Of a stretch of DNA of 64,000 nucleotides, positions 35,664-44,560 are shown in pieces (the stretch's first letter is position 1; the number at the start of each line of letters is the position of its first letter). This DNA comes from DATAFF01 sp963744915. GTDB lineage: Bacteria > Pseudomonadota > Alphaproteobacteria > Rhizobiales > Aestuariivirgaceae. The notes beneath the pieces were generated by a model. The model was not told the DNA's origin, did no database searches, and saw nothing but the letters and a program-made list of their open reading frames with translations. Both the position numbers and the translations under genes were made by a program. The stretch spans positions 248,001 through 312,000 of the forward strand of contig CAVUUY010000006.1 of NCBI GenBank assembly GCA_963744915.1. The letters run 5' to 3'.

Positions 35664-35728
35664 ATTCCTTTCGGCAGGACTAGCGTGCCATCATCGTTGC
35701 GCCGGCGGGCAGTTGGGAGAAAGGTAGC

Positions 35729-36499
35729 GTGATTGCCAGGGCTCCCTTGCTCCAGCTCGAGGAAATCACCAAGAATTTCGGCGCGATCAAAGCCTTGCGC
35801 GGCATCAGCTTCGAGATCGATCGCGGCGAGGTGGTGGCGCTGCTCGGCGACAATGGCGCCGGCAAATCGACACTGGTCAAGATCATCTCCGGAGGGCTCG
35901 AGCAGAGTTCCGGCCGCGTCCTGTTCGAGGGCGAGGAGCGCCGGTTCGGCTCGCCGGCCGAAGCCAAGCGGGCCGGCATCGAGACCGTCTACCAGGACCT
36001 GTCGCTTTGCACCAACGTCGATGTCGTCGCCAATTTCTTCATGGGCCGCGAGATCGTCAAGCGCCGGTTCGGCATTCCGATCCTGCAGGAGGCCGAGATG
36101 GAGGCGGCAGTTGCCCAGGCGATGGCCAATGCCGGGACCCGAATTCCTTCGCTGCGCATCAATGTCGAGCATCTCTCGGGCGGCCAGAGACAGGCGATCG
36201 AGCTCAACCGCTTCGTCCATTGGGGCGGCAAGCTCGTGCTGCTGGACGAGCCCTTTGCCGCGCTCGGCGTCGAGCAGACCCGGCGGGGGCTCGAGATGAT
36301 CAAGCGCATCGCCGCCCAGGGCATCGGCGTCGTCATCATCACCCACATCATCGCCCAGGCGTTCCAGGTGGCGGAGCGCATCGTCGTGATCCGCCAGGGG
36401 CGGGTGGCGGGAAATGTTGCGCGAACCGCCACCAGCCCAGATGAAATCATTCAGATGATCACCGGTGAAGCAATCAACGGCCAGGCGCTGCAAGCGTGA
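35729..36499 (+). CDS. Sugar ABC importer 1, ATP-binding protein (single domain)
   Basis: 256 aa, FrcA-like. Walker A is GDNGAGKSTLVK, signature HLSGGQRQAIELNR, Walker B LVLLDEPFAALG and the switch His lies in IITHII. One ATPase domain only, so a homodimer is expected. The start is GTG with GGGAGAAAGG upstream. Its stop overlaps a GTG of the binding-protein frame. Confidence 0.92.
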   Translation: MIARAPLLQLEEITKNFGAIKALRGISFEIDRGEVVALLGDNGAGKSTLVKIISGGLEQSSGRVLFEGEERRFGSPAEAKRAGIETVYQDLSLCTNVDVVANFFMGREIVKRRFGIPILQEAEMEAAVAQAMANAGTRIPSLRINVEHLSGGQRQAIELNRFVHWGGKLVLLDEPFAALGVEQTRRGLEMIKRIAAQGIGVVIITHIIAQAFQVAERIVVIRQGRVAGNVARTATSPDEIIQMITGEAINGQALQA

Positions 36500-37584
36500 G
36501 CAAAGGGCCCGGCCAAGTCAGGAGAACGGAGGAAGCACCATGCAGCGTTTGTGGAGTTCTGATCATTTGTGCCGCAGCGGTCCTGGCGGCCGCCATGGGC
36601 ACGCCGGCCTTGGCCGAGTCGAAGGGCAAGATCTACTACCTGGTCCCGACCTTGCTCGACGAGTTCCAGACCGAATTGGTCAAGGCGATCGAAAAGTTCC
36701 TGAAGGACGGCGGCTACGAGCCGGTAACGCTCAATGCCGACAACAAGACCGATCTTCAGCAGAGCCAGATGAATGACGTCATCAACCTCAAGCCCAAGGC
36801 GATCGTGCTGGCGGCGGTCGACTTCAACGCCATCCAGCCGGCGATCGAGAAGGCGCGCAAGGCCGGCATTCCGGTGATGATCTTCGACCGGCAGATCACA
36901 TCGACCAAGACCGACCTGACCTCGGTCGCGGGCACTGTCGAGATCGGCCATATCGCCGCCGGCGAGATCCAGCGGCTGCTCAAGGAGAAGAAGGGTGCCG
37001 TCAAGGGCAAGGTGCTGCAGGTGCTGGGCGACCCGGCCGACCCCTATACGCTCGACATCCAGAAGGGATTCGAGGAGCGCATGAAGGAATTCCCCGACGT
37101 GAAGATCATCTCGCTGCCGGCCATGCAGTGGGAGGCCTCCAACGCCGGCACGATCGTTTCCGACCAGATGCTGGCCAACCCCGACATCGACCTGATCTTC
37201 GTCCACGCCGCCCACCTCGCAGTGGCCGCGGCGGCGGCGCTGGAGGGCAAGGGCAAGAAGCCGGGCGAGGTGATGCTCGTCTCCTCGAATGGCGCGCCGG
37301 TCGGTCTCGACCTCATCCGGAAAGGCTGGGAGCAGGTCGAGGTCGAGCAGCCGCTCTACGCTCAGGCTGCCGCCATCGGCATGTTTGCCGACAAGGTCGT
37401 CAACAAGCAGGAGATCAAGCCCGGCAAATACAAGGTGCTCGGCCTCGACTCCGAACTGACCGCCGAGTCGTGGGGTCCCAACCTGAAGATTCCGGGTGCG
37501 GCAATCACCAAGGACAATGTCGATGAATCGCGCTTCTGGGGCAATCTGAAAGCCCCTGCCGAACCGATCAAGCCCGTCGAATGA
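36496..37584 (+). CDS. Sugar ABC importer 1, substrate-binding protein
   Basis: 362 aa as an open frame. Periplasmic sugar-binding protein of the ribose type: signal core VLIICAAAVLAAAMGTPALA, then KIYYLVPTLLDEFQTELVKA and MIFDRQITSTKTDL. The frame starts at a GTG overlapping the ATPase stop. The strong site GGAGGAAGCACC-ATG at 36540 is out of frame with the signal peptide. Removing one T from TTT at 36548-36550 would give MQRCGVLIICAAAV and a 347-aa protein. Either the GTG is real, with a long n-region, or one base is extra. Confidence 0.88.
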   Translation: MSKGPGQVRRTEEAPCSVCGVLIICAAAVLAAAMGTPALAESKGKIYYLVPTLLDEFQTELVKAIEKFLKDGGYEPVTLNADNKTDLQQSQMNDVINLKPKAIVLAAVDFNAIQPAIEKARKAGIPVMIFDRQITSTKTDLTSVAGTVEIGHIAAGEIQRLLKEKKGAVKGKVLQVLGDPADPYTLDIQKGFEERMKEFPDVKIISLPAMQWEASNAGTIVSDQMLANPDIDLIFVHAAHLAVAAAAALEGKGKKPGEVMLVSSNGAPVGLDLIRKGWEQVEVEQPLYAQAAAIGMFADKVVNKQEIKPGKYKVLGLDSELTAESWGPNLKIPGAAITKDNVDESRFWGNLKAPAEPIKPVE

Positions 37585-37594
37585 GCAGGCCTGC

Positions 37595-38659
37595 ATGACT
37601 CACGACCAGACAGCCCCCGGAGCCGCGCGTTCCGGGGGCGCTTCTGCGGAGCTCCCCGGCATGGCCGGCCGTGACTACCGGGCGGTGGTCGAGTTCCTTC
37701 TCGACAATCTCGTCTGGCTCATGCTGATCATCGTCCTCGCGGTGTTCTCGCTCACCATCCCGCAATTCTTTCAGATCGGGATTTTCGCCAACATCGTCGA
37801 GCAGTCGACCTTTGTCGGGGTCATGGCGATCGGCCTCGCCATCGTGATCATCGCCGGCAACATGGACCTGTCGGTGGAATCGGTGGCGGCGCTCACGGCC
37901 ATGGCCACCGGCATCCTGTTCTGCTCCCGCGGCATCGGGCTCGGCATCACGCTGACGCCCGAATGGCTGGTGATCCCGGTGTCGCTGGCTCTCGCCCTCT
38001 TCATCGGCGGCATCATCGGCGCCATTAACGGCCTGCTGGTGGTTCGCCTCAAGATGAACGCCTTCATCGTGACGCTCGCATCCTATATCTGGGTGCGTGG
38101 CCTGGTGGTGGCGATCTCGGGCGGCCGTTCGGCCCAGGATCTCGCGCCTTCGTTGCGCTTCATGGGCATCGAGACCATCGCCTATGTGCCGCTGATCGCC
38201 TGGCTGGCGATCGCCTGCTATGCGCTTTTCACCTTCATCATGGCGAAGACGCCGTTCGGGCGGCACGTCACGATGATCGGCGGCAACCCGGTCGCAACCT
38301 TCCGCGCCGGCATCAAGGTCGACCGGCTGGTGCTCATCACCTTCATCCTGGCCGGCGCCATTTCGGGGCTGGCCGGCTGGCTTCTGGCGATCCGCACCTC
38401 GGGCGCCACGGCAAATCTCGGCGTCGGCATGTTGTTCAACGCCTTTGCCGCGGTGGTGATCGGCGGCGTCAGCCTCAAGGGGGGTATCGGCCGTCTTCCC
38501 GGCGTCTATGCCGGCGTGCTGCTGCTGTCCTCGATCCACACGGCCATCAATCTCATGGGTCTGCCTGCCCATTATACCCAGATGATCCTCGGCGCCCTGG
38601 TGCTGGCTGCGGTTCTCATCGACACCGTCAAGCTCCAGATCCGGCAGAAGCTCGCATGA
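37595..38659 (+). CDS. Sugar ABC importer 1, permease (RbsC type)
   Basis: 354 aa with about nine to ten membrane segments after a 30-residue cytoplasmic leader. Family motifs: VGVMAIGLAIVIIAGNMDLSVESV and GGVSLKGGIGRLPGVYAGVLLL. It forms the membrane channel with the preceding ATPase. Its stop overlaps the SDR gene (ATGA), so the catabolic enzymes that follow belong to the same operon. Confidence 0.93.
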   Translation: MTHDQTAPGAARSGGASAELPGMAGRDYRAVVEFLLDNLVWLMLIIVLAVFSLTIPQFFQIGIFANIVEQSTFVGVMAIGLAIVIIAGNMDLSVESVAALTAMATGILFCSRGIGLGITLTPEWLVIPVSLALALFIGGIIGAINGLLVVRLKMNAFIVTLASYIWVRGLVVAISGGRSAQDLAPSLRFMGIETIAYVPLIAWLAIACYALFTFIMAKTPFGRHVTMIGGNPVATFRAGIKVDRLVLITFILAGAISGLAGWLLAIRTSGATANLGVGMLFNAFAAVVIGGVSLKGGIGRLPGVYAGVLLLSSIHTAINLMGLPAHYTQMILGALVLAAVLIDTVKLQIRQKLA

Positions 38660-39429
38660 GGCTCGAAGGCCGCGTCGCGCTCATCACCGGGGCGGCGCGC
38701 GGCATCGGCCTCGCGGCAGCCCGCGCCATGCTGGCGGAGGGCGCGCGCGTCACCTTGTGCGACATCGACGATGATCCATTGCAGGCCGCCGCGGAGGAGC
38801 TGCTGCAGGCCGGCTTGCCGGTCAGGGCCGTCCGGGTCGATGTCTCCGACCAAAGCAGCATCGCCACGGCCATCGAGATGACGGTGGCCGCCTGGGGCCA
38901 GCTCGATGTGCTTCTCAGCAACGCCGCCATCACCGACGACACGCCGCTCGAGAACCTGTCGCCGGAACGGTGGCACAAGGTGCTGGCGGTCAATCTCGAC
39001 AGCGTGCTCTACGGGGCGAAGGCTGCCGTTCCGCACCTCGGCCGCAGCCGCAATGGCAGCATCATCAACGTCGCCTCGATCCAGGGCCTGCGCGGCCAGC
39101 CCCATGCCATGGCCTATGCGTCGGCCAAGGCCGCCGTGATCAATCTCACCCGCTGCCTGGCGGTGGACCTCGGACCGCTCGGAATCCGGGCCAATGCCGT
39201 CGCGCCGGGTTTCATCGACACCCGCATGGCGCTGATGCATGGCAGCATCCATGAGCATCGCACCGAGTGGTTCCAGGACATCTTCATCAAATATGGGCGC
39301 TTGCCGCTCCGCCGCCCCGGCACGCCCGATGATGTCGCCGGGCCGATCCTGTTCCTGGCGAGCGACGATAGCCGCTATGTGACCGGGCATGTGCTCGTGG
39401 TCGACGGCGGCCTGACCTCAACCTATTGA
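38656..39429 (+). CDS. Short-chain dehydrogenase/reductase
   Basis: 257 aa classical SDR. The NAD(P) motif is ITGAARGIGLAAARA and the acidic residue in CDIDDD after beta-2 points to NAD. NNA-type LLSNAAITDD follows, with catalytic Ser in IINVASIQG and Tyr/Lys in AYASAKAAVINL. It probably oxidises the imported sugar or polyol at one position. Overlaps the permease gene and is followed 10 bp later by the PLP enzyme. Confidence 0.9.
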   Translation: MRLEGRVALITGAARGIGLAAARAMLAEGARVTLCDIDDDPLQAAAEELLQAGLPVRAVRVDVSDQSSIATAIEMTVAAWGQLDVLLSNAAITDDTPLENLSPERWHKVLAVNLDSVLYGAKAAVPHLGRSRNGSIINVASIQGLRGQPHAMAYASAKAAVINLTRCLAVDLGPLGIRANAVAPGFIDTRMALMHGSIHEHRTEWFQDIFIKYGRLPLRRPGTPDDVAGPILFLASDDSRYVTGHVLVVDGGLTSTY

Positions 39430-39439
39430 CGAGGCGACC

Positions 39440-40651
39440 ATGACCGCCACCGACCCTTATCGAAAGCGCGGCGTCCGGACGGTGATCAATGCCAAGGGAC
39501 CGGCGACGCGCCTGTCGGGTGGCGTCATGCGCCCCGCGGTCATCGCCGCCATGGCGGAAGCGGCACAGCATTGCGTCGATATGGCGGAGCTCGAAGCCCA
39601 TGCCTCGCAGGTGATCGCCAAAATCACTGGCGCCGAGGCCGGCTATGTTGCATCCGGCGCCGCCGCCTGCCTGCTCCTGGCGACGGCCGCCTGCGTCACC
39701 GGCCTCGATCCCGCGCTGATGGCCCGCCTGCCCGACACCACCGGCATGCGGAACGAGGTCATCGTGGTGCGCAGCCAGCGCAATTTCTACGACCATGCGG
39801 TGCGGACCGCCGGAATCCGGTTCGTCGAAGTCGGTCTACCGGACCGCTATGCCGGGGCCGGCCTGCGCGATGCCGAGGCCTGGGAGATCGCCGCTGCCAT
39901 CACGGACCGGACAGCCGGCATATTCTATGTGGCCGACCAGTTTGCGCGACCGCCGCTGAGCGAGGTGATCGCCGTGGCCCATGACGCCGGCCTGCCGGTG
40001 ATCGTCGATGCCGCGGCGCAACTGCCGCCGCAAGCCAATCTGCAGCATTTCATCGCGGCGGGCGCCGATCTTGTGGCCTTTTCCGGGGGCAAGGCGATCA
40101 ACGGGCCGCAGGCCACCGGCATCCTGTGCGGCCGCCGCGACCTCGTCATGGCGGCCGCGCTGCAGCATCTCGACTTCGACATCCTGTGGGACCAGTGGTC
40201 GCCGCCGCCGGCCCTCATCGACAAGGCTCGGCTGAAGGGCGTGCCGCAGCATGGCATCGGCCGCAGCTGCAAGGTCGGCAAGGAGCAGATCATCGGTCTA
40301 TTGACGGCGCTCGAACTGTTCGTCGGCGAGGGCGATGCGGCCCGCCATCGCCGCTGGATGGCATTGGCCGAACCCCTGGCCGCCGGTCTCGAGGCGCTGC
40401 CGGGCTGCACCGTCCAGCTCGAGGGCGCGGCGCGTGGCGAGGAGGTTCCGACCGTCACGCTGACCCTGGCGCACGGCGCGGCCCTGTCGGCGCTTGAACT
40501 GGTCACGGCCCTCCAGAACGGCACGCCCACCATCGCTGCCGACCCCACACGCTGGGATCACGGGATCGTGATCTTCAATCCGACCTGTCTCCAACCGGGG
40601 GAGCCGGAGCAGATCGCCGCAGCCATTCGGCGGTTGCTTGCAAATAGTTGA
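39440..40651 (+). CDS. SelA/DgaE-like PLP enzyme (paralogue 2)
   Basis: 403 aa, same family as the protein at 25728. Shared features: RTVINAKGPATRLSGGVM, VDMAELEAHASQVIAKITGAE and the PLP Lys in VAFSGGKAINGPQATGI, the typical form of the group. In known members it removes ammonia from 2-amino-2-deoxy sugar acids to give 2-keto-3-deoxy compounds. Placed after an SDR in a sugar importer operon, such a step fits; the substrate is not determined. Confidence 0.78.
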   Translation: MTATDPYRKRGVRTVINAKGPATRLSGGVMRPAVIAAMAEAAQHCVDMAELEAHASQVIAKITGAEAGYVASGAAACLLLATAACVTGLDPALMARLPDTTGMRNEVIVVRSQRNFYDHAVRTAGIRFVEVGLPDRYAGAGLRDAEAWEIAAAITDRTAGIFYVADQFARPPLSEVIAVAHDAGLPVIVDAAAQLPPQANLQHFIAAGADLVAFSGGKAINGPQATGILCGRRDLVMAAALQHLDFDILWDQWSPPPALIDKARLKGVPQHGIGRSCKVGKEQIIGLLTALELFVGEGDAARHRRWMALAEPLAAGLEALPGCTVQLEGAARGEEVPTVTLTLAHGAALSALELVTALQNGTPTIAADPTRWDHGIVIFNPTCLQPGEPEQIAAAIRRLLANS

Positions 40652-40711
40652 CTGAACTGGTCAGGAATTGCTACTCCCATGGCGAGCAACCTCTGGCCAC
40701 TGGAGTCATTG

Positions 40712-41728
40712 ATGAAATTCGTGGTTTCCGCGTTCTCCGTGGCTGTTGTTCTCGTTGCGCTGGCCTCGGTGCCTCCCTCGTCGCGCGCGGACAACTCTCC
40801 CGAGACCATCACGGTCTACAATGCCCAGCATGCGGGCCTCGCCAAGGAATGGGTGAAAGCCTTCACCAAGGAGACCGGCATCCAGGTCGTCCTGCGCAAT
40901 GGAGAGGACAGCGAGTTCGCCAACCAGATCGTCGCGGAAGGCGAAAGATCGCCGGCCGACCTGTTCCTCACCGAGAACTCTCCGGCCATGGCGCTGGTCG
41001 ATGCGGCGGAGCTATTCGCTCCGGTCGACCCCGAGACCCTGGCGCAGGTTCCCGAGGAATTCCGGCCTGCCGCTGGGCGCTGGGTGGGGATTGCGGCCCG
41101 CAGCACCGTGTTTGCTTATGACAAGACCAAGCTTACCCCCGACAAGCTGCCGAAATCGCTGCTCGACCTCGCCGATCCAAGCTGGAAGAAGCGCTGGGCG
41201 GCCTCGCCCAACGGTGCCGATTTCCAGGCGATCGTCAGCGCTCTCCTCGAACTGAAGGGCGAAGCGGCCACCCGCGCCTGGCTCGAGGCGATGAAGGGCA
41301 ATGTCAAGGTCTATCGCGGCAACAGCACCGCGATGAAGGCGGTCAATGCCGGCCAGATCGATGGGGCAGTGATTTACCATTATTATTATTACGGCGACCA
41401 GGCGAAGACGGGCGAGAACAGCAAGAACGTCGCGCTGCACTATTTCAAGAATCAAGACCCAGGCGCCTTTGTCAGCATCTCCGGTGGCGGCGTGCTGGCA
41501 TCGAGCAAGCATCCGAAGGCAGCCCAGGCCTTTCTCAAATGGATTACCGGCAAGGGCGGGCAGGAGGTCTTGAAAACCGGCACGTCTTTCGAATATGCCG
41601 TCGGAAAGGGCGCCGATTCCAACCCGGCCCTGGTACCCCTCAAGGACCTGCAGGCGCCCAAGGTCGAACCATCGAAGCTCAACAGCAAAAAAGTCACGGA
41701 CCTGATGACGGAGGTCGGCCTGCTCTGA
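40712..41728 (+). CDS. Fe(III) ABC transporter substrate-binding protein (FbpA family)
   Basis: 338 aa. Signal peptide MKFVVSAFSVAVVLVALA, cleaved near SSRA-DNS. The mature protein starts ITVYNAQHAGLAKEWVKAF. The segment VIYHYYYYGDQAKTG carries the adjacent tyrosines that bind ferric iron in this family. GGAG precedes the ATG at 40712; an ATG at 40679 is in frame without signal character. A weak TTGACT at 40648 could belong to its promoter. First gene of an Fe importer. Confidence 0.9.
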   Translation: MKFVVSAFSVAVVLVALASVPPSSRADNSPETITVYNAQHAGLAKEWVKAFTKETGIQVVLRNGEDSEFANQIVAEGERSPADLFLTENSPAMALVDAAELFAPVDPETLAQVPEEFRPAAGRWVGIAARSTVFAYDKTKLTPDKLPKSLLDLADPSWKKRWAASPNGADFQAIVSALLELKGEAATRAWLEAMKGNVKVYRGNSTAMKAVNAGQIDGAVIYHYYYYGDQAKTGENSKNVALHYFKNQDPGAFVSISGGGVLASSKHPKAAQAFLKWITGKGGQEVLKTGTSFEYAVGKGADSNPALVPLKDLQAPKVEPSKLNSKKVTDLMTEVGLL

Positions 41729-41808
41729 TCCCCATTTCCGTTGCCCGCAGCATTCCGTTCGCGCCGGCGCCGCCGGCCCGGCAGCGGCTGCTGCCAGCGC
41801 GGTCATGG

Positions 41809-43308
41809 ATGGTTGCCGCTGCGGTCGCGGTCTCGCTGGTTTCCCTGCTGCCGCTCGGCTTCGTCATCTGGACCACCGTCGAGACCGGCTGGGCCACCGC
41901 ATCGGCCCTGATCTTCCGTCCGCGGGTTGGCGATCTCCTGGCCAATTCGCTGCTGCTGATCGTGCTGGCGGTGCCGCTTTGCACGGTCCTGGCGCTCGCC
42001 CTTGCCTGGCTGATCGAGCGCAGCGACCTGCCGGGTGGCCGGTTATGGGCCTGGCTGTTGGTCGCCCCGCTGGCCGTGCCGGCGTTCGTCCAGAGCTATG
42101 CCTGGGTGAGCCTCGTGCCGGATCTCAATGGGCTGCCCGGCGGCGTTCTGGTGTCGGTCCTGGCCTATTTTCCCTTTCTCTATTTGCCGGTCGCGGCAAC
42201 GCTTCGGCGTCTCGATCCGGCACTCGAGGACAGCGCCGCCTCCCTCGGCCTCGGCCCCTGGCGGGCCTTCCTGCGTGTCACCCTGCCTCAGCTGCGCCTT
42301 GCCATCTGCGGCGGCGCGCTGCTGGTCGGGCTGCACCTCCTTTCCGAATATGGCCTGTTTGCCATGATCCGGTTCGAAACCTTCACCACCGCCATCGTCG
42401 ATCAGTTCCAATCGACCTTCGACGGTCCGGCCGGAACCATGCTGGCCGTGGTCCTGGTGGCCTGCTGCCTCGGCCTGCTTCTGCTCGAGAACGCCGCGCG
42501 CGGCGAGGAGCGTTATGCCCGGGTCGGCACCGGCGCGCCGCGCCCCGCGGCCAAGGTCCACCTCGGCTGGAAGGCGCTTCCCTTGCTCGCCCTGCCGGCC
42601 ATCACCGTGCTCCTTTCGCTCGGCGTGCCGTTCCTCACCATCGGCGGCTGGCTGGTCGCGGGTGGCAGCGCAGTCTTCCAGATGGGCGAAATCCTGTCGG
42701 CGCTCTGGCAGACCATGCTGCTGGCGCTCGCCGGCGGCCTGCTGACCATTGCAGCCGCCTTGCCGATCGCCTGGCTGGCGGTAAGAGGGCAGGGTCTCCT
42801 GCCGCGGCTGCTCGAGGCTTGCGGCTATGTGGTGGGCTCGCTGCCCAGCGTGGTGGTGGCCCTGGCTGTCGTCTCGGTCACGGTGCGGCTGCTGTTTCCG
42901 CTCTATCAGACGCTTTTCACCATCCTGGCAGCATATGCGCTGATGTTTCTGCCGCGCGCCATCATCGGTCTGAGGACGAGCCTCGCCCAGGTGCCGGTGG
43001 AGCTCGAGCAAGCCGCGGCCAGTCTCGGCAAGACACCGGCGCGGGCGTTGTGGGCGACCACCGTCAGGTTGGCGGCGCCAGGGGCGGCCGCCGGCATGAC
43101 CCTCGCCTCGCTCGGCATTCTGAATGAGCTCACCGCCACCCAGATGCTGGCGCCGAACGGCACCCGCACCCTGGCCATGGCCTTCTGGTCCTTGTCCGGC
43201 GAGCTCGACTACGCCGCCGCTGCCCCCTATGCCGTGGTCATGATCGTGATCTCGCTGCCCCTGACCTGGCTGCTCTTTCTCCAGTCCAAGCGGCTGGCCG
43301 GTCAATGA
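41809..43308 (+). CDS. Fe(III) ABC transporter permease (FbpB family)
   Basis: 499 aa from the first ATG. Double-length permease with two sets of about six membrane segments and two coupling loops (LEDSAASLGLGPWRAFLRVT and ELEQAAASLGKTPARALWAT). The ATG at 41809 falls at the start of the first helix, leaving no cytoplasmic leader. The frame runs upstream through RSIPFAPAPPARQRLL with no ATG, GTG or TTG before the previous gene; a CTG at 41725, overlapping the fbpA stop and 10 bp after GGAGG, could be the true start (527 aa). Confidence 0.88.
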   Translation: MVAAAVAVSLVSLLPLGFVIWTTVETGWATASALIFRPRVGDLLANSLLLIVLAVPLCTVLALALAWLIERSDLPGGRLWAWLLVAPLAVPAFVQSYAWVSLVPDLNGLPGGVLVSVLAYFPFLYLPVAATLRRLDPALEDSAASLGLGPWRAFLRVTLPQLRLAICGGALLVGLHLLSEYGLFAMIRFETFTTAIVDQFQSTFDGPAGTMLAVVLVACCLGLLLLENAARGEERYARVGTGAPRPAAKVHLGWKALPLLALPAITVLLSLGVPFLTIGGWLVAGGSAVFQMGEILSALWQTMLLALAGGLLTIAAALPIAWLAVRGQGLLPRLLEACGYVVGSLPSVVVALAVVSVTVRLLFPLYQTLFTILAAYALMFLPRAIIGLRTSLAQVPVELEQAAASLGKTPARALWATTVRLAAPGAAAGMTLASLGILNELTATQMLAPNGTRTLAMAFWSLSGELDYAAAAPYAVVMIVISLPLTWLLFLQSKRLAGQ

Positions 43309-44393
43309 GCTTTCTCGAGGTCACCGGCCTGCGCAAGCGCTATGGCGCGCTGGCGGCGCTGGACGGCATCGAGCTGAGCGTCCCGGCGGTCAGCCGCACC
43401 GCCATCGTCGGCCCGTCGGGCTGTGGCAAAACGACCCTTTTGCGCCTGATCGCCGGGTTCGAGACGCCCGATGGCGGGCAAATCGTGCTTAACGGTGTGC
43501 CGCTGGCCGGTGCGCAGCATGCGGTTCCGGCCCATCAGCGCGGCATCGGCGTCGTGATGCAGGATGGCGCTCTGTTTCCCCATCTCAGCATCGCCGACAA
43601 TATCGGCTTCGGCCTGAGCCGGAACGAGCCGGAACGGGCGCGGCGCATCGCCGAACTCGCCTACACGGTCGGGCTCGACGCATCGATCCTGAGGCGCCGT
43701 CCGCACCAGCTGTCCGGCGGCCAGCAGCAGCGGGTGGCGTTGGCCAGGGCCATGGCGCGGCAGCCCAGCCTCATGCTGCTCGACGAACCGTTCTCGGCGC
43801 TCGACATGGGGCTGCGCGCCAGCATGCGCGAGGCGGTGGCCGAGCTCCTCGAATTGGCCGGAATCACGACCATCCTGGTCACCCACGATCAGGCCGAGGC
43901 GCTGTCCTTCGCCGACCAGGTTGCCGTAATGCGCGAGGGCCGCTTTTCGCAGGTCGGAACGCCCCGCGAGCTCTATTTTCACCCCAAGGACAGCATGGTT
44001 GCCCAATTTCTCGGCGACGCGATCCTGCTGCCGGCCCGGCTTTCCCGCGGCATGGCCGACTGCGCCATCGGCAAAGTCGGCGTCATCGCGGCCGATCGGA
44101 GCGATTCGGTCCGGATCATGCTGCGTCCGGAACAGATCGTGCTGGAACCGGTCTCGGCCGCCGAGGCGACGGCCAGCGAGATCATGCCGGCCTTTGCCTA
44201 TGGCGAGGTCAAGAAGTCGGAATTTGCCGGTTCCTATTGCACCGTTTCGCTGCGCCTGCTGAACACCCCGGATGCTCCGGCGGCCGCCATCGGCGCCACC
44301 CCGCTGGTGCTGCGGCGCTCGTCGGTGGAGGAGCTGACGCTCGGATCCTTCGTCAGGATCAGGATCCTCGGTAAGGCGCATGTGATCGCCTGA
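43305..44393 (+). CDS. Fe(III) ABC transporter ATP-binding protein (FbpC family)
   Basis: 362 aa. ATPase domain (about 1-235): Walker A GPSGCGKTTLL, signature QLSGGQQQRVALA, Walker B LMLLDEPFSALD, switch His in VTHDQ. A C-terminal TOBE-like domain follows. The ATG overlaps the permease stop. Completes the importer. Confidence 0.94.
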   Translation: MSFLEVTGLRKRYGALAALDGIELSVPAVSRTAIVGPSGCGKTTLLRLIAGFETPDGGQIVLNGVPLAGAQHAVPAHQRGIGVVMQDGALFPHLSIADNIGFGLSRNEPERARRIAELAYTVGLDASILRRRPHQLSGGQQQRVALARAMARQPSLMLLDEPFSALDMGLRASMREAVAELLELAGITTILVTHDQAEALSFADQVAVMREGRFSQVGTPRELYFHPKDSMVAQFLGDAILLPARLSRGMADCAIGKVGVIAADRSDSVRIMLRPEQIVLEPVSAAEATASEIMPAFAYGEVKKSEFAGSYCTVSLRLLNTPDAPAAAIGATPLVLRRSSVEELTLGSFVRIRILGKAHVIA

Positions 44394-44483
44394 GCGGCCG
44401 CCGCGAGGGAGCGATCACCGACACTTGCACGTTGAAACCCCAGAAATGTGCCACCATTACAAGGTCGTAACCATTCGGCCATC

Positions 44484-44530
44484 ATCCTGAAAGGCGTAGA
44501 ACGTCAGGATTCCCTGCCCGAGAGGGGCAG
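44484..44530 (+). promoter_or_regulatory. Two inverted repeats before the RND efflux genes
   Basis: ATCCTGA (44484-44490) and TCAGGAT (44504-44510) are exact inverted copies 13 nt apart. CTGCCC (44514-44519) and GGGCAG (44525-44530) follow, with a 5-nt loop. They sit 31-77 bp before the adaptor ATG. The first could be an operator for a regulator encoded elsewhere, the second a leader hairpin. Function unproven. Confidence 0.35.
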
Positions 44531-44560
44531 TATAGTTTCTGCGGGAACCGGTCACTTTAC

